DNA of 37,711 nucleotides from Planctomycetota bacterium. Lineage in GTDB: Bacteria; Planctomycetota; Phycisphaerae; Sedimentisphaerales; Anaerohalosphaeraceae. A program made the translations under genes and the position numbers. Each line of letters opens with the position of its first letter. Within the stretch, counting starts at the first letter, position 1. The stretch covers positions 1-37,711 of the forward strand of contig DUZQ01000025.1 in assembly GCA_013349435.1 (NCBI GenBank), read 5' to 3'. Below the pieces are notes generated by a model. The model had not been told where the DNA came from and searched no databases. It saw only the letters and a program-made list of their open reading frames with translations. Shown piece by piece: positions 8,916-16,041 of the stretch.

Positions 8916-9716
8916 ATGCTTTCAGTTCAAAACAGCTTCTATAGCACCTCTGCGCTGGATGGTGTCTATGCGAGCATGGCGCAAGAAGTATCAAGTCTGC
9001 CTTCGATGATTCTCCTAACGAGTCCTGACAGATACACAGGTACTTCGCTGGCAGACAATTTATTGCGTATCAGCATCGCAGAAAATACCGAAAATACGGC
9101 GAGTGTCAACGCCGGGATGTCCCTGGTACAAAGTGCCGTCTCTGTCCTTGAAACAATCAGTGAAAAGGTTGACCAGATGAAGGAATTGGCGCAGGAGGCT
9201 ACAACAACTCCCAAAAAGGAAGACAGGGAGGCACTACAGGAGCAGTTCGACGAGCTTTCTGAACAGGTCAACGCCATTGCGGTTCAGTTCGGTCTCGGCG
9301 GCAACATGTTTACGAAAGACGGCGACAGTGTCGAAGTATCAATCGGCAGCGGTTTATCCATCAGTATTGATACCAAAAACCTTACAATCAGCGGACTTGG
9401 CATCATTAACAATGTTGATATTGTAAACGACGCCGCCGGTGCTGTAGCAGGGCTTGAACTTGCCGACGGTGAGCTTAACGACTACATGGACCACCTCGAA
9501 GAGAAGTTGGCCGACCTGGCGTCGGTGGCAGACGTCCTTGACGCCCAGAGCCAAAACCTTCTTGCTGTGCAGGCCGGTATTCAGCAGGCCGGTTCTGCCA
9601 TGGCGGTTGCTAACTCGCTTAACTCAAACTACTTTGCTCAGGCCGACCTGTTTCTCGCCGCACAGGTAAACGCAAATATTATTGCCGATACGGTTTTGAG
9701 ATTGTTAGCTGATTAG
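8916..9716 (+). CDS. Divergent flagellin paralogue
   Basis: 266 residues from the ATG at 8916. That start was chosen because it gives MLSVQNSF, matching the flagellin start MLSVKNNL in the next gene; the frame is open 60 bases further upstream to an ATG at 8856. The C-terminal D0/D1 part is recognisable (QSQNLLAVQAGIQQAGSA, then LFLAAQVNANIIADTVLRLL), as is a helical N-terminal D1 (MSLVQSAVSVLETISEKVDQMKEL is split here by no gap). The near-invariant N-terminal signature, RLSSGLRINSAGDDAAGL in the neighbour, is replaced by unrelated residues. It may be a minor, cap- or hook-proximal flagellin or one losing function. It is translated just before the normal flagellin, 14 bases apart. Confidence 0.75.
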   Translation: MLSVQNSFYSTSALDGVYASMAQEVSSLPSMILLTSPDRYTGTSLADNLLRISIAENTENTASVNAGMSLVQSAVSVLETISEKVDQMKELAQEATTTPKKEDREALQEQFDELSEQVNAIAVQFGLGGNMFTKDGDSVEVSIGSGLSISIDTKNLTISGLGIINNVDIVNDAAGAVAGLELADGELNDYMDHLEEKLADLASVADVLDAQSQNLLAVQAGIQQAGSAMAVANSLNSNYFAQADLFLAAQVNANIIADTVLRLLAD

Positions 9717-9730
9717 GAAATGTTAAATCA

Positions 9731-10516
9731 ATGTTATCAGTAAAAAACAATTTAATGGCCGCCCAGGCGGCTTCTAATGCCGCAACGGTTTACCACGGGA
9801 TGAATACGAGTCTCAAAAGACTCTCATCCGGGTTGCGTATTAATTCGGCTGGTGATGATGCCGCCGGTCTTGCGGTTTGTGAATTGATTCGCGCCGACAT
9901 AGCGACCGCCCGCCAAGGCTCGTCTAATGTGCGGGACGGTATATCGTTGGTTCAAACAGTTGACGGTTCTGCAAACTCAATCAGCTTTAGTCTTATCAAG
10001 ATGAAGCAGTTGGCAACACAGGCCTCAAACGGCACGTATTCAGCCCAACAAAAATCGATTATGCAGCAGCAGTTCAACGAGTTTGCTGATGAAATTAACC
10101 GAATAAGCGGGTCCACAACCTTCAACGGTATCAATCTCTATGCACAAGGGCGGACTATCGATATTGCGCTGGGCAATGGTGATACCATAAGTATTGAGAC
10201 ACAAAGTATCAGTATTGACTCAGTTGATTTAATTACAGACCCCCAGGCGGCACTGGAAGCAGTGGATAAGGCGATAAAACAGCTAAGCAGCTACCGCGGC
10301 AGTCTGGGAGCAAAGGCCCAGCGACTCAAAAGCGCCGAAACCGTTATCGATAGCAAGGCGGAAAATTTGCTTGCTGCACAGGCGCGAATCTCAAATGCGG
10401 ACGTTGCCGCAGAGGTGGCTTCTCTGTCATCCGGGCAGGTTTTAGTCAAGTCTGCGATAGCAGCCCAGGCACACTCAAATACAATCCTGAAGCTGGCGCA
10501 GATTCTTTTGAAATGA
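9731..10516 (+). CDS. Flagellin
   Basis: 261 residues, a short flagellin with only D0 and D1 helices and a small central beta region in place of variable outer domains. The N-terminal signature RLSSGLRINSAGDDAAGLAV (residues about 31-50) and the C-terminal D1/D0 helices (ENLLAAQARISNADVAAE, then AQAHSNTILKLAQILLK) are complete. The C-terminal residues that pack in the filament core match known flagellins. AGGAAA (9715-9720) precedes the ATG and overlaps the stop of the upstream flagellin, so both share one mRNA. No other flagellar gene is in the window, so the filament genes lie apart from the basal-body cluster. Confidence 0.95.
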   Translation: MLSVKNNLMAAQAASNAATVYHGMNTSLKRLSSGLRINSAGDDAAGLAVCELIRADIATARQGSSNVRDGISLVQTVDGSANSISFSLIKMKQLATQASNGTYSAQQKSIMQQQFNEFADEINRISGSTTFNGINLYAQGRTIDIALGNGDTISIETQSISIDSVDLITDPQAALEAVDKAIKQLSSYRGSLGAKAQRLKSAETVIDSKAENLLAAQARISNADVAAEVASLSSGQVLVKSAIAAQAHSNTILKLAQILLK

Positions 10517-10559
10517 TTGTTCATTTATGAAACGGGGCTTTTAGCCGGCAAGTTAAAAC

Positions 10560-10692
10560 TGCTCTGTAGAAAAGATAACCAATCAAGCCATCTCTGAATT
10601 GAAGCGAAGCAGTCTCAATTGCTCGAAATGAGAGAATGCCGCAGTCGCCTTCGTCTCGGTCGCAATGACGAAATCAAGTTTTCTACAGAGCA
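10560..10692. repeat. Small repeat bounded by 14-bp inverted arms
   Basis: TGCTCTGTAGAAAA (10560-10573) and its exact complement TTTTCTACAGAGCA (10679-10692) enclose 105 bases. The inside resembles the widespread bacterial repeat type with CGTCATTGCGA-like and GAAGCGAAGCAGTCTC-like blocks. No transposase is present; it may be a MITE-like or REP-type element. A minus-strand open frame through it (about 10583-10804) looks like a chance translation. The rest of 10517-11050 holds nothing I can assign. Confidence 0.6.
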
Positions 10693-11050
10693 ATTCAAAA
10701 CCTGATAAACCATTAGGGCCTCGTTCCGCCGACAGCAGGCCGGTGTTCCTTTGGCATCGGTCTGCCCCTTTTTGAACAAAACAGCAGAAAATTACTTGCC
10801 ACAATATTAAGACTCATCTAAGGATTCCACCCAAAGTATTGCAGTGAAACAATAAAAATCATTGCAAAAACTATAAATCGCTGACAAAAGCGTTGTCTTT
10901 TGTAAACAATTAACAAATCCCCCTGAAACGAAAAGGTTTAAGACCGATAATAAAGGTTGATGCGTAACACCGCTATCAATTTATGTTTACATTATACAAC
11001 ATTATGGTACAGTCCAAATTGCTGTTTTGTCCGGCAAAATATATTGTAAC

Positions 11051-11104
11051 CTGCCTAAGTATTGTTGAGATGGCAACTTAAGATAAAGAAGCGCACTTGG
11101 GCAG
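11051..11104. promoter_or_regulatory. Dyad upstream of the sigma54 promoter, candidate enhancer site
   Basis: CTGCCTAAGT (11051-11060) and ACTTGGGCAG (11095-11104) are inverted copies with one mismatch. They sit about 40-95 bases before the predicted sigma54 start, a plausible range for an NtrC-type activator site. The activator is unknown. Confidence 0.35.
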
Positions 11105-11117
11105 ATAATAAGTTTTT

Positions 11118-11133
11118 TTGGCACAAAACTTGC
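11118..11133 (+). promoter_or_regulatory. sigma54 (-24/-12) promoter
   Basis: TTGGCACAAAACTTGC matches the sigma54 consensus TGGCAC-N5-TTGC with the invariant GG (-24) and GC (-12) at exact spacing. Transcription would start near 11145. No protein gene follows on this strand before a terminator at 11250-11284. Confidence 0.8.
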
Positions 11134-11144
11134 GGATATATGAG

Positions 11145-11284
11145 AATGTTGAAGAAAAGTGGATCTTAGATTTGGCACAAGCCCGGGAGGAGGTGCCTCC
11201 ATATAAGATACAAACCAAGACTGTGTTTAAGTCTTGTTAGGGTGATAGTGGAGCCGGACCGGAGGAGGCTGGCTCCCTTTTTTT
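11145..11284 (+). ncRNA. Candidate sigma54-dependent small RNA
   Basis: About 140 bases lie between the sigma54 promoter and a strong terminator. Three stem-loops can be drawn. GGCAC/GTGCC (11174-11197) has GGGAGGAGG in its loop; CCTCC at 11196-11200 offers an alternative pairing. CAAGACT/AGTCTTG (11216-11236) has a 7-base loop. The terminator hairpin has GGAGGAGG in its loop. No credible open frame exists: only a 9-codon ATG frame without a ribosome site and a 15-codon GTG frame directly abutting the AGGAGG. The two exposed GGA-rich motifs recall CsrA-binding RNAs, or it may pair with mRNAs. It lies downstream of the flagellin genes; many flagellar regulons use sigma54. Confidence 0.6.
11250..11284 (+). 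terminator. Rho-independent terminator of the small RNA
   Basis: GGAGCCGG (11250-11257) pairs with CTGGCTCC (11269-11276), followed by C and seven T's. Confidence 0.85.
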
Positions 11285-11333
11285 GCGCGCATTTACGTCC
11301 TTGCCAGGAGTGCACATTTTCTTAATGTTTAAT

Positions 11334-11744
11334 CTACCTATGTTCAACGGCCTGCGATCTGTGTCCACCTTCGGCGACCTCCGGCTGTACTGTGTATGAG
11401 AAAAAGGACAGAATTATTGTAATCGCAAGCAAAATGATCGCCGTTATCCACTGAGCCTTGACGTTGGGAATCAACCTGCGATAAATACCCAATATCACGG
11501 ACCAGTGAAGAACGACATGCAATACAAGAAGGGCAATGAGTACCAATGCTATTACGAAGTGAATAGAGCCCCACTGATGTCTGTCCAATCCCCAGAAATA
11601 CAATTCCACATTACGGCCGTAGATATCCCATCGCTTATAACCCGGAACAAGAACGTTCCTCATCAAAAGCCCGATGCCGGTTATTGCAGACATAAAAACT
11701 AGAAGCAATACGTCAATGATGAGATTGATTTGGGACTTTTTCAT
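11334..11744 (-). CDS. DUF4405-type membrane protein
   Basis: 136 residues with three membrane helices (about 8-28, 58-80 and 96-115). Histidines at the second helix (RHQWGSIHF and VLHVVLHW) are placed as in small cytochrome b-like proteins, so heme binding is possible but unproven. It belongs to the DUF4405 group. AAAGGGG lies a few bases before the ATG. It is the last gene of the ArsR-led operon, 68 bases after the CcdA gene, and could link membrane electron flow to that protein. Confidence 0.7.
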   Translation of the reverse strand: MKKSQINLIIDVLLLVFMSAITGIGLLMRNVLVPGYKRWDIYGRNVELYFWGLDRHQWGSIHFVIALVLIALLVLHVVLHWSVILGIYRRLIPNVKAQWITAIILLAITIILSFFSYTVQPEVAEGGHRSQAVEHR

Positions 11745-11812
11745 AATTTACCCCTTTCAGATAACGAGCAATTCGGTCCGAGTTGTTCATTATGCCATTT
11801 TTTCGGCTTATA

Positions 11813-12511
11813 TCAAGGGCTTGAGTAGATTAAGTAGAGTCCTCCCAGCAGTATCAGTACGCCGCAGATTTTCTTAAGCGCCAGACTCCCTCTCGATTTT
11901 TCATTCCAGTTCATATAACGTTGAACAAGTTCAGTGCAGGTCCCTGCAAGAACTATGACCGAGCAGTGCCCGAAACCGTAAACTAACAGCAAAGATGCTC
12001 CGTATAATAGGTTTGTGGATGCTAACTTGAAAGTAACACCTAACATCGGAGCCATGTACGCAAATGTGCAGGGACCCAGAGCAATTCCAAAAACCAGACC
12101 AAGGATAAATCCAGAAAGAACCCCTTTTCCATGCGTTACCGTCCGGCCGGGGCCTGACCAGGGCATAGGTATCACGCCCAAAAGATTCAGGCCGACCAAA
12201 AAAAAGAGTGCAGCAACGAAGAAATTCGCCCAGCCTCCGACATCCCCCAAAATCCGGCCTGCTGCTGCGGTGATGATGCCTATAGCAGCTATTGTGATTA
12301 ATATGCCCACCGAAAAAACCGTCGAAATAATAAAGGCCCTCTTTGTTGACATTCGCGGCTGTCCGTTGATAAAACCGACTATCAAAGGAATACTTGCAAG
12401 GTGACAGGGACTCAGGATTATGCTGAGCACACCCCACGCAAAAGCGGCGGCTATCGCTATCAAGGGCATAGCTTCTACGGCGTCAGTCAGAATTGTGAAA
12501 AGCTGCTGCAT
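11813..12511 (-). CDS. CcdA/DsbD-type thiol electron transporter
   Basis: 232 residues with six predicted membrane helices. The two conserved cysteines sit in SPCHLASIPL (first helix) and LGPCTFAYMAP (fourth helix), as in CcdA, which shuttles electrons from cytoplasmic thioredoxin across the membrane to exported thiol proteins. Extra cysteines occur in GFGHCSVIVLAGTC. The gene starts 8 bases after an exported thioredoxin, its likely partner. No cytochrome c assembly genes are nearby, so a role in reducing the operon's own thioredoxin is more likely than cytochrome maturation. Confidence 0.88.
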   Translation of the reverse strand: MQQLFTILTDAVEAMPLIAIAAAFAWGVLSIILSPCHLASIPLIVGFINGQPRMSTKRAFIISTVFSVGILITIAAIGIITAAAGRILGDVGGWANFFVAALFFLVGLNLLGVIPMPWSGPGRTVTHGKGVLSGFILGLVFGIALGPCTFAYMAPMLGVTFKLASTNLLYGASLLLVYGFGHCSVIVLAGTCTELVQRYMNWNEKSRGSLALKKICGVLILLGGLYLIYSSP

Positions 12512-12519
12512 AACGTTAT

Positions 12520-13005
12520 CTATTCCTGTTTCGACTCAATTACTATACCGAGTTCTTTCCATTTGGCCAGGATATCGGCTTTGGAGTAGAATCCTTCGTG
12601 GCGAAACAACTCCTTGCCTGAAGCACCATAGAATATCTGGGTTGGTATCATCCGAATACCATATTCGGCCCCAACATTGGGTTTCTCCCAGACATCAATA
12701 AACTCGACTTTTAGCCGACCGGCGTATTCTTTCTTGAGTTCGGCAAGGATGGGAGCCATCATTTTGCATGGTATGCACTTGCCGGCACCAAGATCAACAA
12801 GTCTCGGCAGTCTGGCCGATGCCTGTGTGTTGTCCTGAGTATGTTCTTCTGGAACCTCCGCTTGTATTCCGCATACTTCTACTTCAGAAACCGAAGCCGA
12901 CATTTGCTGTTGTAACCCGGACAATCTGCTTTGCCTCAGAGCAACTGTTGCGCCTGCTGCCGCTATAAGAACAAGAACAGTTACAATTCTTCCCGATGTG
13001 TTCAT
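12520..13005 (-). CDS. Exported or membrane-anchored thioredoxin
   Basis: 161 residues from the ATG at 13005, which has AAGGTG about 8 bases upstream; the frame is open a further 13 codons. An N-terminal membrane segment (about 6-23) is followed by a linker and a thioredoxin domain (about 64-155) with the active site C77-I-P-C80 and the cis-proline region MIPTQIFY. It would work outside the cytoplasm as a thiol reductant or oxidant, taking electrons from the CcdA protein encoded 8 bases downstream. Confidence 0.88.
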   Translation of the reverse strand: MNTSGRIVTVLVLIAAAGATVALRQSRLSGLQQQMSASVSEVEVCGIQAEVPEEHTQDNTQASARLPRLVDLGAGKCIPCKMMAPILAELKKEYAGRLKVEFIDVWEKPNVGAEYGIRMIPTQIFYGASGKELFRHEGFYSKADILAKWKELGIVIESKQE

Positions 13006-13069
13006 AAGCCAAACACCTTCATTCCAAATAAGCCGAAATGCCAATCAATAATTTTCGGCAAATCAATTT

Positions 13070-13441
13070 CTATTCCAATATTTCTGCGGCCTTTTTTACA
13101 ACAGCGGCGATATTTTCCTCGGTTGGCGGACTTTTGCCCTTTTCTATTCCAAGGTCAGATAGTTGCAGACACTCAAATTCATTAAAACCTGCATTTTTGA
13201 GAGAATTCTTTACGCAGTTTAGAGGACAACCATCAATTGCCAGAATTTTCTGGGCCGATTCAGTTATCTTCAAGATAGCATTTACGCGACCGCCGATGCC
13301 AGCCATACAGAACATCTTACCGACGCCGTCTTTATCCAATTTTCTTGCCGCAAGGTCGGTGATTTGCCCGACATCAGCAGCTCCTGAACATGCAAAAATC
13401 AATTTCGGTCCACCTTTGCATACATTTCCGTTTTCCGCCAT
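13070..13441 (-). CDS. DGC-domain putative zinc-binding protein
   Basis: 123 residues from the ATG at 13441, chosen because AGGAG lies 8 bases upstream; a start six codons earlier lacks one. It shows the conserved cysteine pattern of the DGC family: FACSGAADVG near the start, MFCMAGIGG in the middle and the naming motif AIDGCPLNCVK. Members often lie beside ArsR regulators and permeases of the kind seen here. Biochemical function is unknown; metal or metalloid binding by the cysteines is inferred. Confidence 0.85.
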   Translation of the reverse strand: MAENGNVCKGGPKLIFACSGAADVGQITDLAARKLDKDGVGKMFCMAGIGGRVNAILKITESAQKILAIDGCPLNCVKNSLKNAGFNEFECLQLSDLGIEKGKSPPTEENIAAVVKKAAEILE

Positions 13442-13465
13442 TACTTGTCTCCTGTGCAATAAAGT

Positions 13466-13699
13466 TTATATCAACATAGCTTTAATATCGGCCGGTGAGG
13501 CAACTTTACCGGCTACTTTTACAGTTCCATCTATCGCCAGGGCCGGAGTTACCATCACACCCATTTTCATGATGTCATTGATTCTGGTGATTTTTTCGAG
13601 TTCGTATTCGATACCGCTCTGCTTTGCAGCGGCCTCCGCATTTTCAGCTAATTTCTTACATTTTGGGCAACCCGTCCCAAGTATCTGAATCTTTTTCAT
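13466..13699 (-). CDS. Small thioredoxin-like redox protein
   Basis: 77 residues from the ATG at 13699 with AAGG nine bases upstream; a TTG at 13708 lies too close to that site. It is a mini-thioredoxin (redox-active disulfide protein 2 / MTH895 type) with active-site C11-P-K-C14 near the N-terminus and the cis-proline stretch VTPALAIDG. It has no signal peptide, so it is cytoplasmic. These small proteins are often found next to UPF0718 permeases and may reduce the substrate or the transporter. Confidence 0.9.
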   Translation of the reverse strand: MKKIQILGTGCPKCKKLAENAEAAAKQSGIEYELEKITRINDIMKMGVMVTPALAIDGTVKVAGKVASPADIKAMLI

Positions 13700-13710
13700 A
13701 ATATCCAACC

Positions 13711-15018
13711 TTAAAAGATAGCTCCAAAAACAATACCTGAAATTGTGGACATCACAACCACAAGAAGAATAAAAACGAGTGTTTTTATGTTCCCCATAAT
13801 CTTGCGAATAACCAGAATATTGGGCAACGACAGGGCGGGGCCAGCCAGAAGAAGCGCCAAAACAGGGCCTTTATGCATACCGAGTTTCATCAGGGCCTGC
13901 GTAATCGGGATTTCAGTCAATGTGGCGAAATACCAAAAAGCGCCTATCACACTGGCAACGATGTTACTGCTAAGCGAATTGTCGCCAACGTATTGTGCCA
14001 CCTGCTTTTCCGGTAATAGCATGCTCACGAATCCTACAACAAAAACACCGCCAAAAAGAAGAGGCACGAGAAGCTTGGCAAATTCCCACGTGTTATGCAT
14101 CCATTCGCGAATCTCGTCACGTTCATACCAACGCCAGGACATAATCACTACCGCCAGCCCGCATAAACCAGCCAGATACCACCTGATATGGTGAAGCCGG
14201 ATGACCCAGGTCTTTTGCTCCTGAATATCCGCTATATCGACTTTCTGGAACGTGACTTTGTCGCCGGATCTGTTTTCGCCCAGGTCTTCTTCGAGTTGGA
14301 ATCGAACGGCATCCTTTGTGTCGTGGATGACTACTGCCTTGAACAGCCGGCCGTCTGTGGTTCTTACAACGACATTGCCCGGATTGTACCAGTCGCTGAA
14401 TACCAGAAATAGAATCATGGATGCAAGGAAAATCGCCGTTTTGACTATAGAGCGGTGTCGCTTTTCTGGCTCCGGCATCTGTAGAGCGGCTTTTGCTTTT
14501 GCCTGCTCGCTCCTGCGGAAAAACAGGGCCATGAATAGGCCTATCGCCACAGAGAACACTACAGCCCCGACAAATCTGCCTGCTCCAATATCAAAGCCCA
14601 GAACACGCGCACTAAGAAAAATCGCAAGAACGTTTATCCCCGGACCGGAATATAAAAATGCTGTCGCAGGTCCCAGGCCTGCACCGAGATTATAGATTCC
14701 TGCAAACATCGGAAGCACACTGCACGAGCACACCGCCAGGACACAGCCTGAAACAGAGGCCACGGCGTAGGCTAAGGGTTTATTTGCGTTCGGGCCGAGA
14801 TAACGCATCACCGAGTCCTTGGAAAGGAATGTGATAATCGCTCCGGCTATGAATAATGCCGGTACAACACACGCCAGTGTGTGATTGCGAGCGTACCATT
14901 GCAATAGGCGGAACGCCTCGTAGATTGCAGTCTGAATCCTTGGATTTCCCAACGGAAGGGTGTATGCGACAAGGAAGATGACTGCAAGGGCGGTGAATAT
15001 TTTCAATTCTTTCTTCAT
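13711..15018 (-). CDS. ArsP/UPF0718 (DUF318) family permease
   Basis: About 435 residues with roughly ten membrane helices in two similar halves. The first half has the family motif GCVLAVCSCSVLPMF with GLGPATAFLYSGPGIN after it; the second has the parallel TEIPITQALMKLG and LLAGPALSLPNIL. A soluble insert of about 65 residues (about 215-280, beta-rich, TTDGRLFKAVVI) separates the halves and is longer than the usual charged loop. Relatives include ArsP, an exporter of trivalent organoarsenicals. Here the substrate is unknown; the ArsR regulator and thiol proteins point to a metalloid or soft metal. ATG at 15018 is taken, though TTG at 15024 is possible. Confidence 0.88.
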   Translation of the reverse strand: MKKELKIFTALAVIFLVAYTLPLGNPRIQTAIYEAFRLLQWYARNHTLACVVPALFIAGAIITFLSKDSVMRYLGPNANKPLAYAVASVSGCVLAVCSCSVLPMFAGIYNLGAGLGPATAFLYSGPGINVLAIFLSARVLGFDIGAGRFVGAVVFSVAIGLFMALFFRRSEQAKAKAALQMPEPEKRHRSIVKTAIFLASMILFLVFSDWYNPGNVVVRTTDGRLFKAVVIHDTKDAVRFQLEEDLGENRSGDKVTFQKVDIADIQEQKTWVIRLHHIRWYLAGLCGLAVVIMSWRWYERDEIREWMHNTWEFAKLLVPLLFGGVFVVGFVSMLLPEKQVAQYVGDNSLSSNIVASVIGAFWYFATLTEIPITQALMKLGMHKGPVLALLLAGPALSLPNILVIRKIMGNIKTLVFILLVVVMSTISGIVFGAIF

Positions 15019-15050
15019 AATCAATTTCTTTCTTTTCCTGTGGTTTTTTA

Positions 15051-15380
15051 TTACATAGCCTGCAATAATGCCGTGCTATCCTTTGCCTGTTGTCTGAGAA
15101 CGTCGGTTACACACGAGAAAAAATCGAGGATGCAGGGAGTTTTGAGCGTGTAAATTACCTTTAGTCCTTCTTTGCGGGATTCAAGTACGCCGGCATTGGT
15201 CATCACGGAAAGATGACGGGAGACGTTTGACCTTTCAGAGCCGAGGTGTTCGGCGATGTCGCAGACACATTGGGGGCCGGCCCGGAGAAAGTCCAGAACG
15301 GCGATTCGGAGGGGGTGAGATATTGCCTTTGCAATTTGGGCCTGTTTTTCAAATATCTGCTGTTTGTTTTTGGTTAACAT
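15051..15380 (-). CDS. ArsR/SmtB-family repressor
   Basis: 109 residues, usual length. The winged helix-turn-helix (about 20-85) includes SHPLRIAVLDFL and SERSNVSRHLSVM. The CVCDI pair in the alpha-3 helix region corresponds to the arsenite-binding ELCVCDL motif of classical ArsR, with extra cysteines near the C-terminus (PCILDFFSCV), so a soft metal or metalloid ligand bound by three or more thiols is plausible. GGAG precedes the ATG. A 32-bp palindrome overlaps the promoter just upstream, so it should repress its own seven-gene operon. Confidence 0.93.
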   Translation of the reverse strand: MLTKNKQQIFEKQAQIAKAISHPLRIAVLDFLRAGPQCVCDIAEHLGSERSNVSRHLSVMTNAGVLESRKEGLKVIYTLKTPCILDFFSCVTDVLRQQAKDSTALLQAM

Positions 15381-15397
15381 ATTATATCTCCAACTAA

Positions 15398-15429
15398 GTT
15401 ACTATATGATTATATATTCACATAGTAAC
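15398..15429. promoter_or_regulatory. ArsR operator palindrome
   Basis: A 32-bp inverted repeat with 28 of 32 positions symmetric, ends GTTACTAT and ATAGTAAC, AT-rich centre. It begins 18 bases before the repressor start codon and contains the -10 element of the operon promoter, an ideal place for repression. Confidence 0.85.
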
Positions 15430-15450
15430 AAAATGTTCGGTCCGGGTCAA
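15422..15450 (-). promoter_or_regulatory. Promoter of the ArsR operon
   Basis: On the minus strand TTGACC (15450-15445), a 17-base spacer and TACTAT (15427-15422). The -10 lies inside the operator palindrome. Confidence 0.7.
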
Positions 15451-15578
15451 GTATTTTTCTGTCCAGCACACATTATGAAACGGTTGGATAATCTTGAAAT
15501 GCAAGGTCAGGGGGCGGAGGGGGGATGATGGATGATGGTGGGCTGAAAAACGGATGCCGGATACCTGTGCAAAGAAAG

Positions 15579-15623
15579 TGGCGCCGCTGAAAGCGGCGCC
15601 ATTTCGGTGCCCCATTGGGGCAC
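15579..15623. repeat. Two adjacent perfect hairpins
   Basis: TGGCGCCGCT-GAA-AGCGGCGCCA (written as arms; 15579-15601) is a perfect 10-bp stem, followed by GTGCCCC-ATT-GGGGCAC (15607-15623). No T-run follows, so these are not classical terminators. They lie between divergent operons in a 720-base stretch that has no gene I can support; GGAGGAGGAGG at 15641-15651 has no start codon after it. Confidence 0.6.
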
Positions 15624-15809
15624 ATCTGACCTTAGAAAAGGAGGAGGAGGCCTATACTTTCGATATTTCCTTTTCAATAATAGCTAAATTCTTCAATCAA
15701 TCATACGTTCGGGACAAGCCCGGGTTCGCCGGGTATTATAATATTTTACCCTGGCGACCAATATTATGATTTGTATTAGTATTTTTTGCAATAGCCGTGT
15801 ATAAAGAGG

Positions 15810-15846
15810 AAAAGCAGCGCCGTTTCCCACAGCGCTGCTTTTTTTT
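15810..15846 (+). terminator. Strong rho-independent terminator without an obvious gene
   Basis: AGCAGCGC (15813-15820) pairs with GCGCTGCT (15832-15839), flanked by A's and followed by eight T's. No plus-strand gene lies between it and the ArsR operon promoter region, so it may end an unannotated small transcript from 15.45-15.8 kb, or protect the downstream blaI promoter. Confidence 0.85.
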
Positions 15847-16011
15847 CTGGCATGGCCACCTGGCGTTTTTAAGGAGGAAGAATGATTTCTTTTTTTACTT
15901 TTTAAGGTTTCATATAAAAGTCTTCACCCTCCAATACGCAGGTTTGCGATTGCCGGTTCGCGGGATTTGTGGAATGCTGAAAAAAAAGTTCACTATTTTT
16001 AGATTTTTGTG

Positions 16012-16041
16012 TTGACATCTTGTACAAATGTACGATATAAT
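16012..16041 (+). promoter_or_regulatory. sigma70 promoter of blaI-blaR1
   Basis: TTGACA (16012-16017) and TATAAT (16036-16041), both perfect, with an 18-base spacer. A BlaI-type operator fills the spacer. Confidence 0.85.

Noticed and set aside
10937-10962. Possible sigma28 promoter (ACCGATAA)
   Set aside because: Only the -10 matches; the -35 is poor and no gene follows on that strand.
10930-11000. Possible c-di-GMP riboswitch in the flagellar intergenic region
   Set aside because: The conserved core of known classes could not be found and there is no downstream gene on that strand.
15418-15615. 65-codon minus-strand open frame upstream of arsR
   Set aside because: It runs through the hairpins, the promoter and the operator, and looks random.
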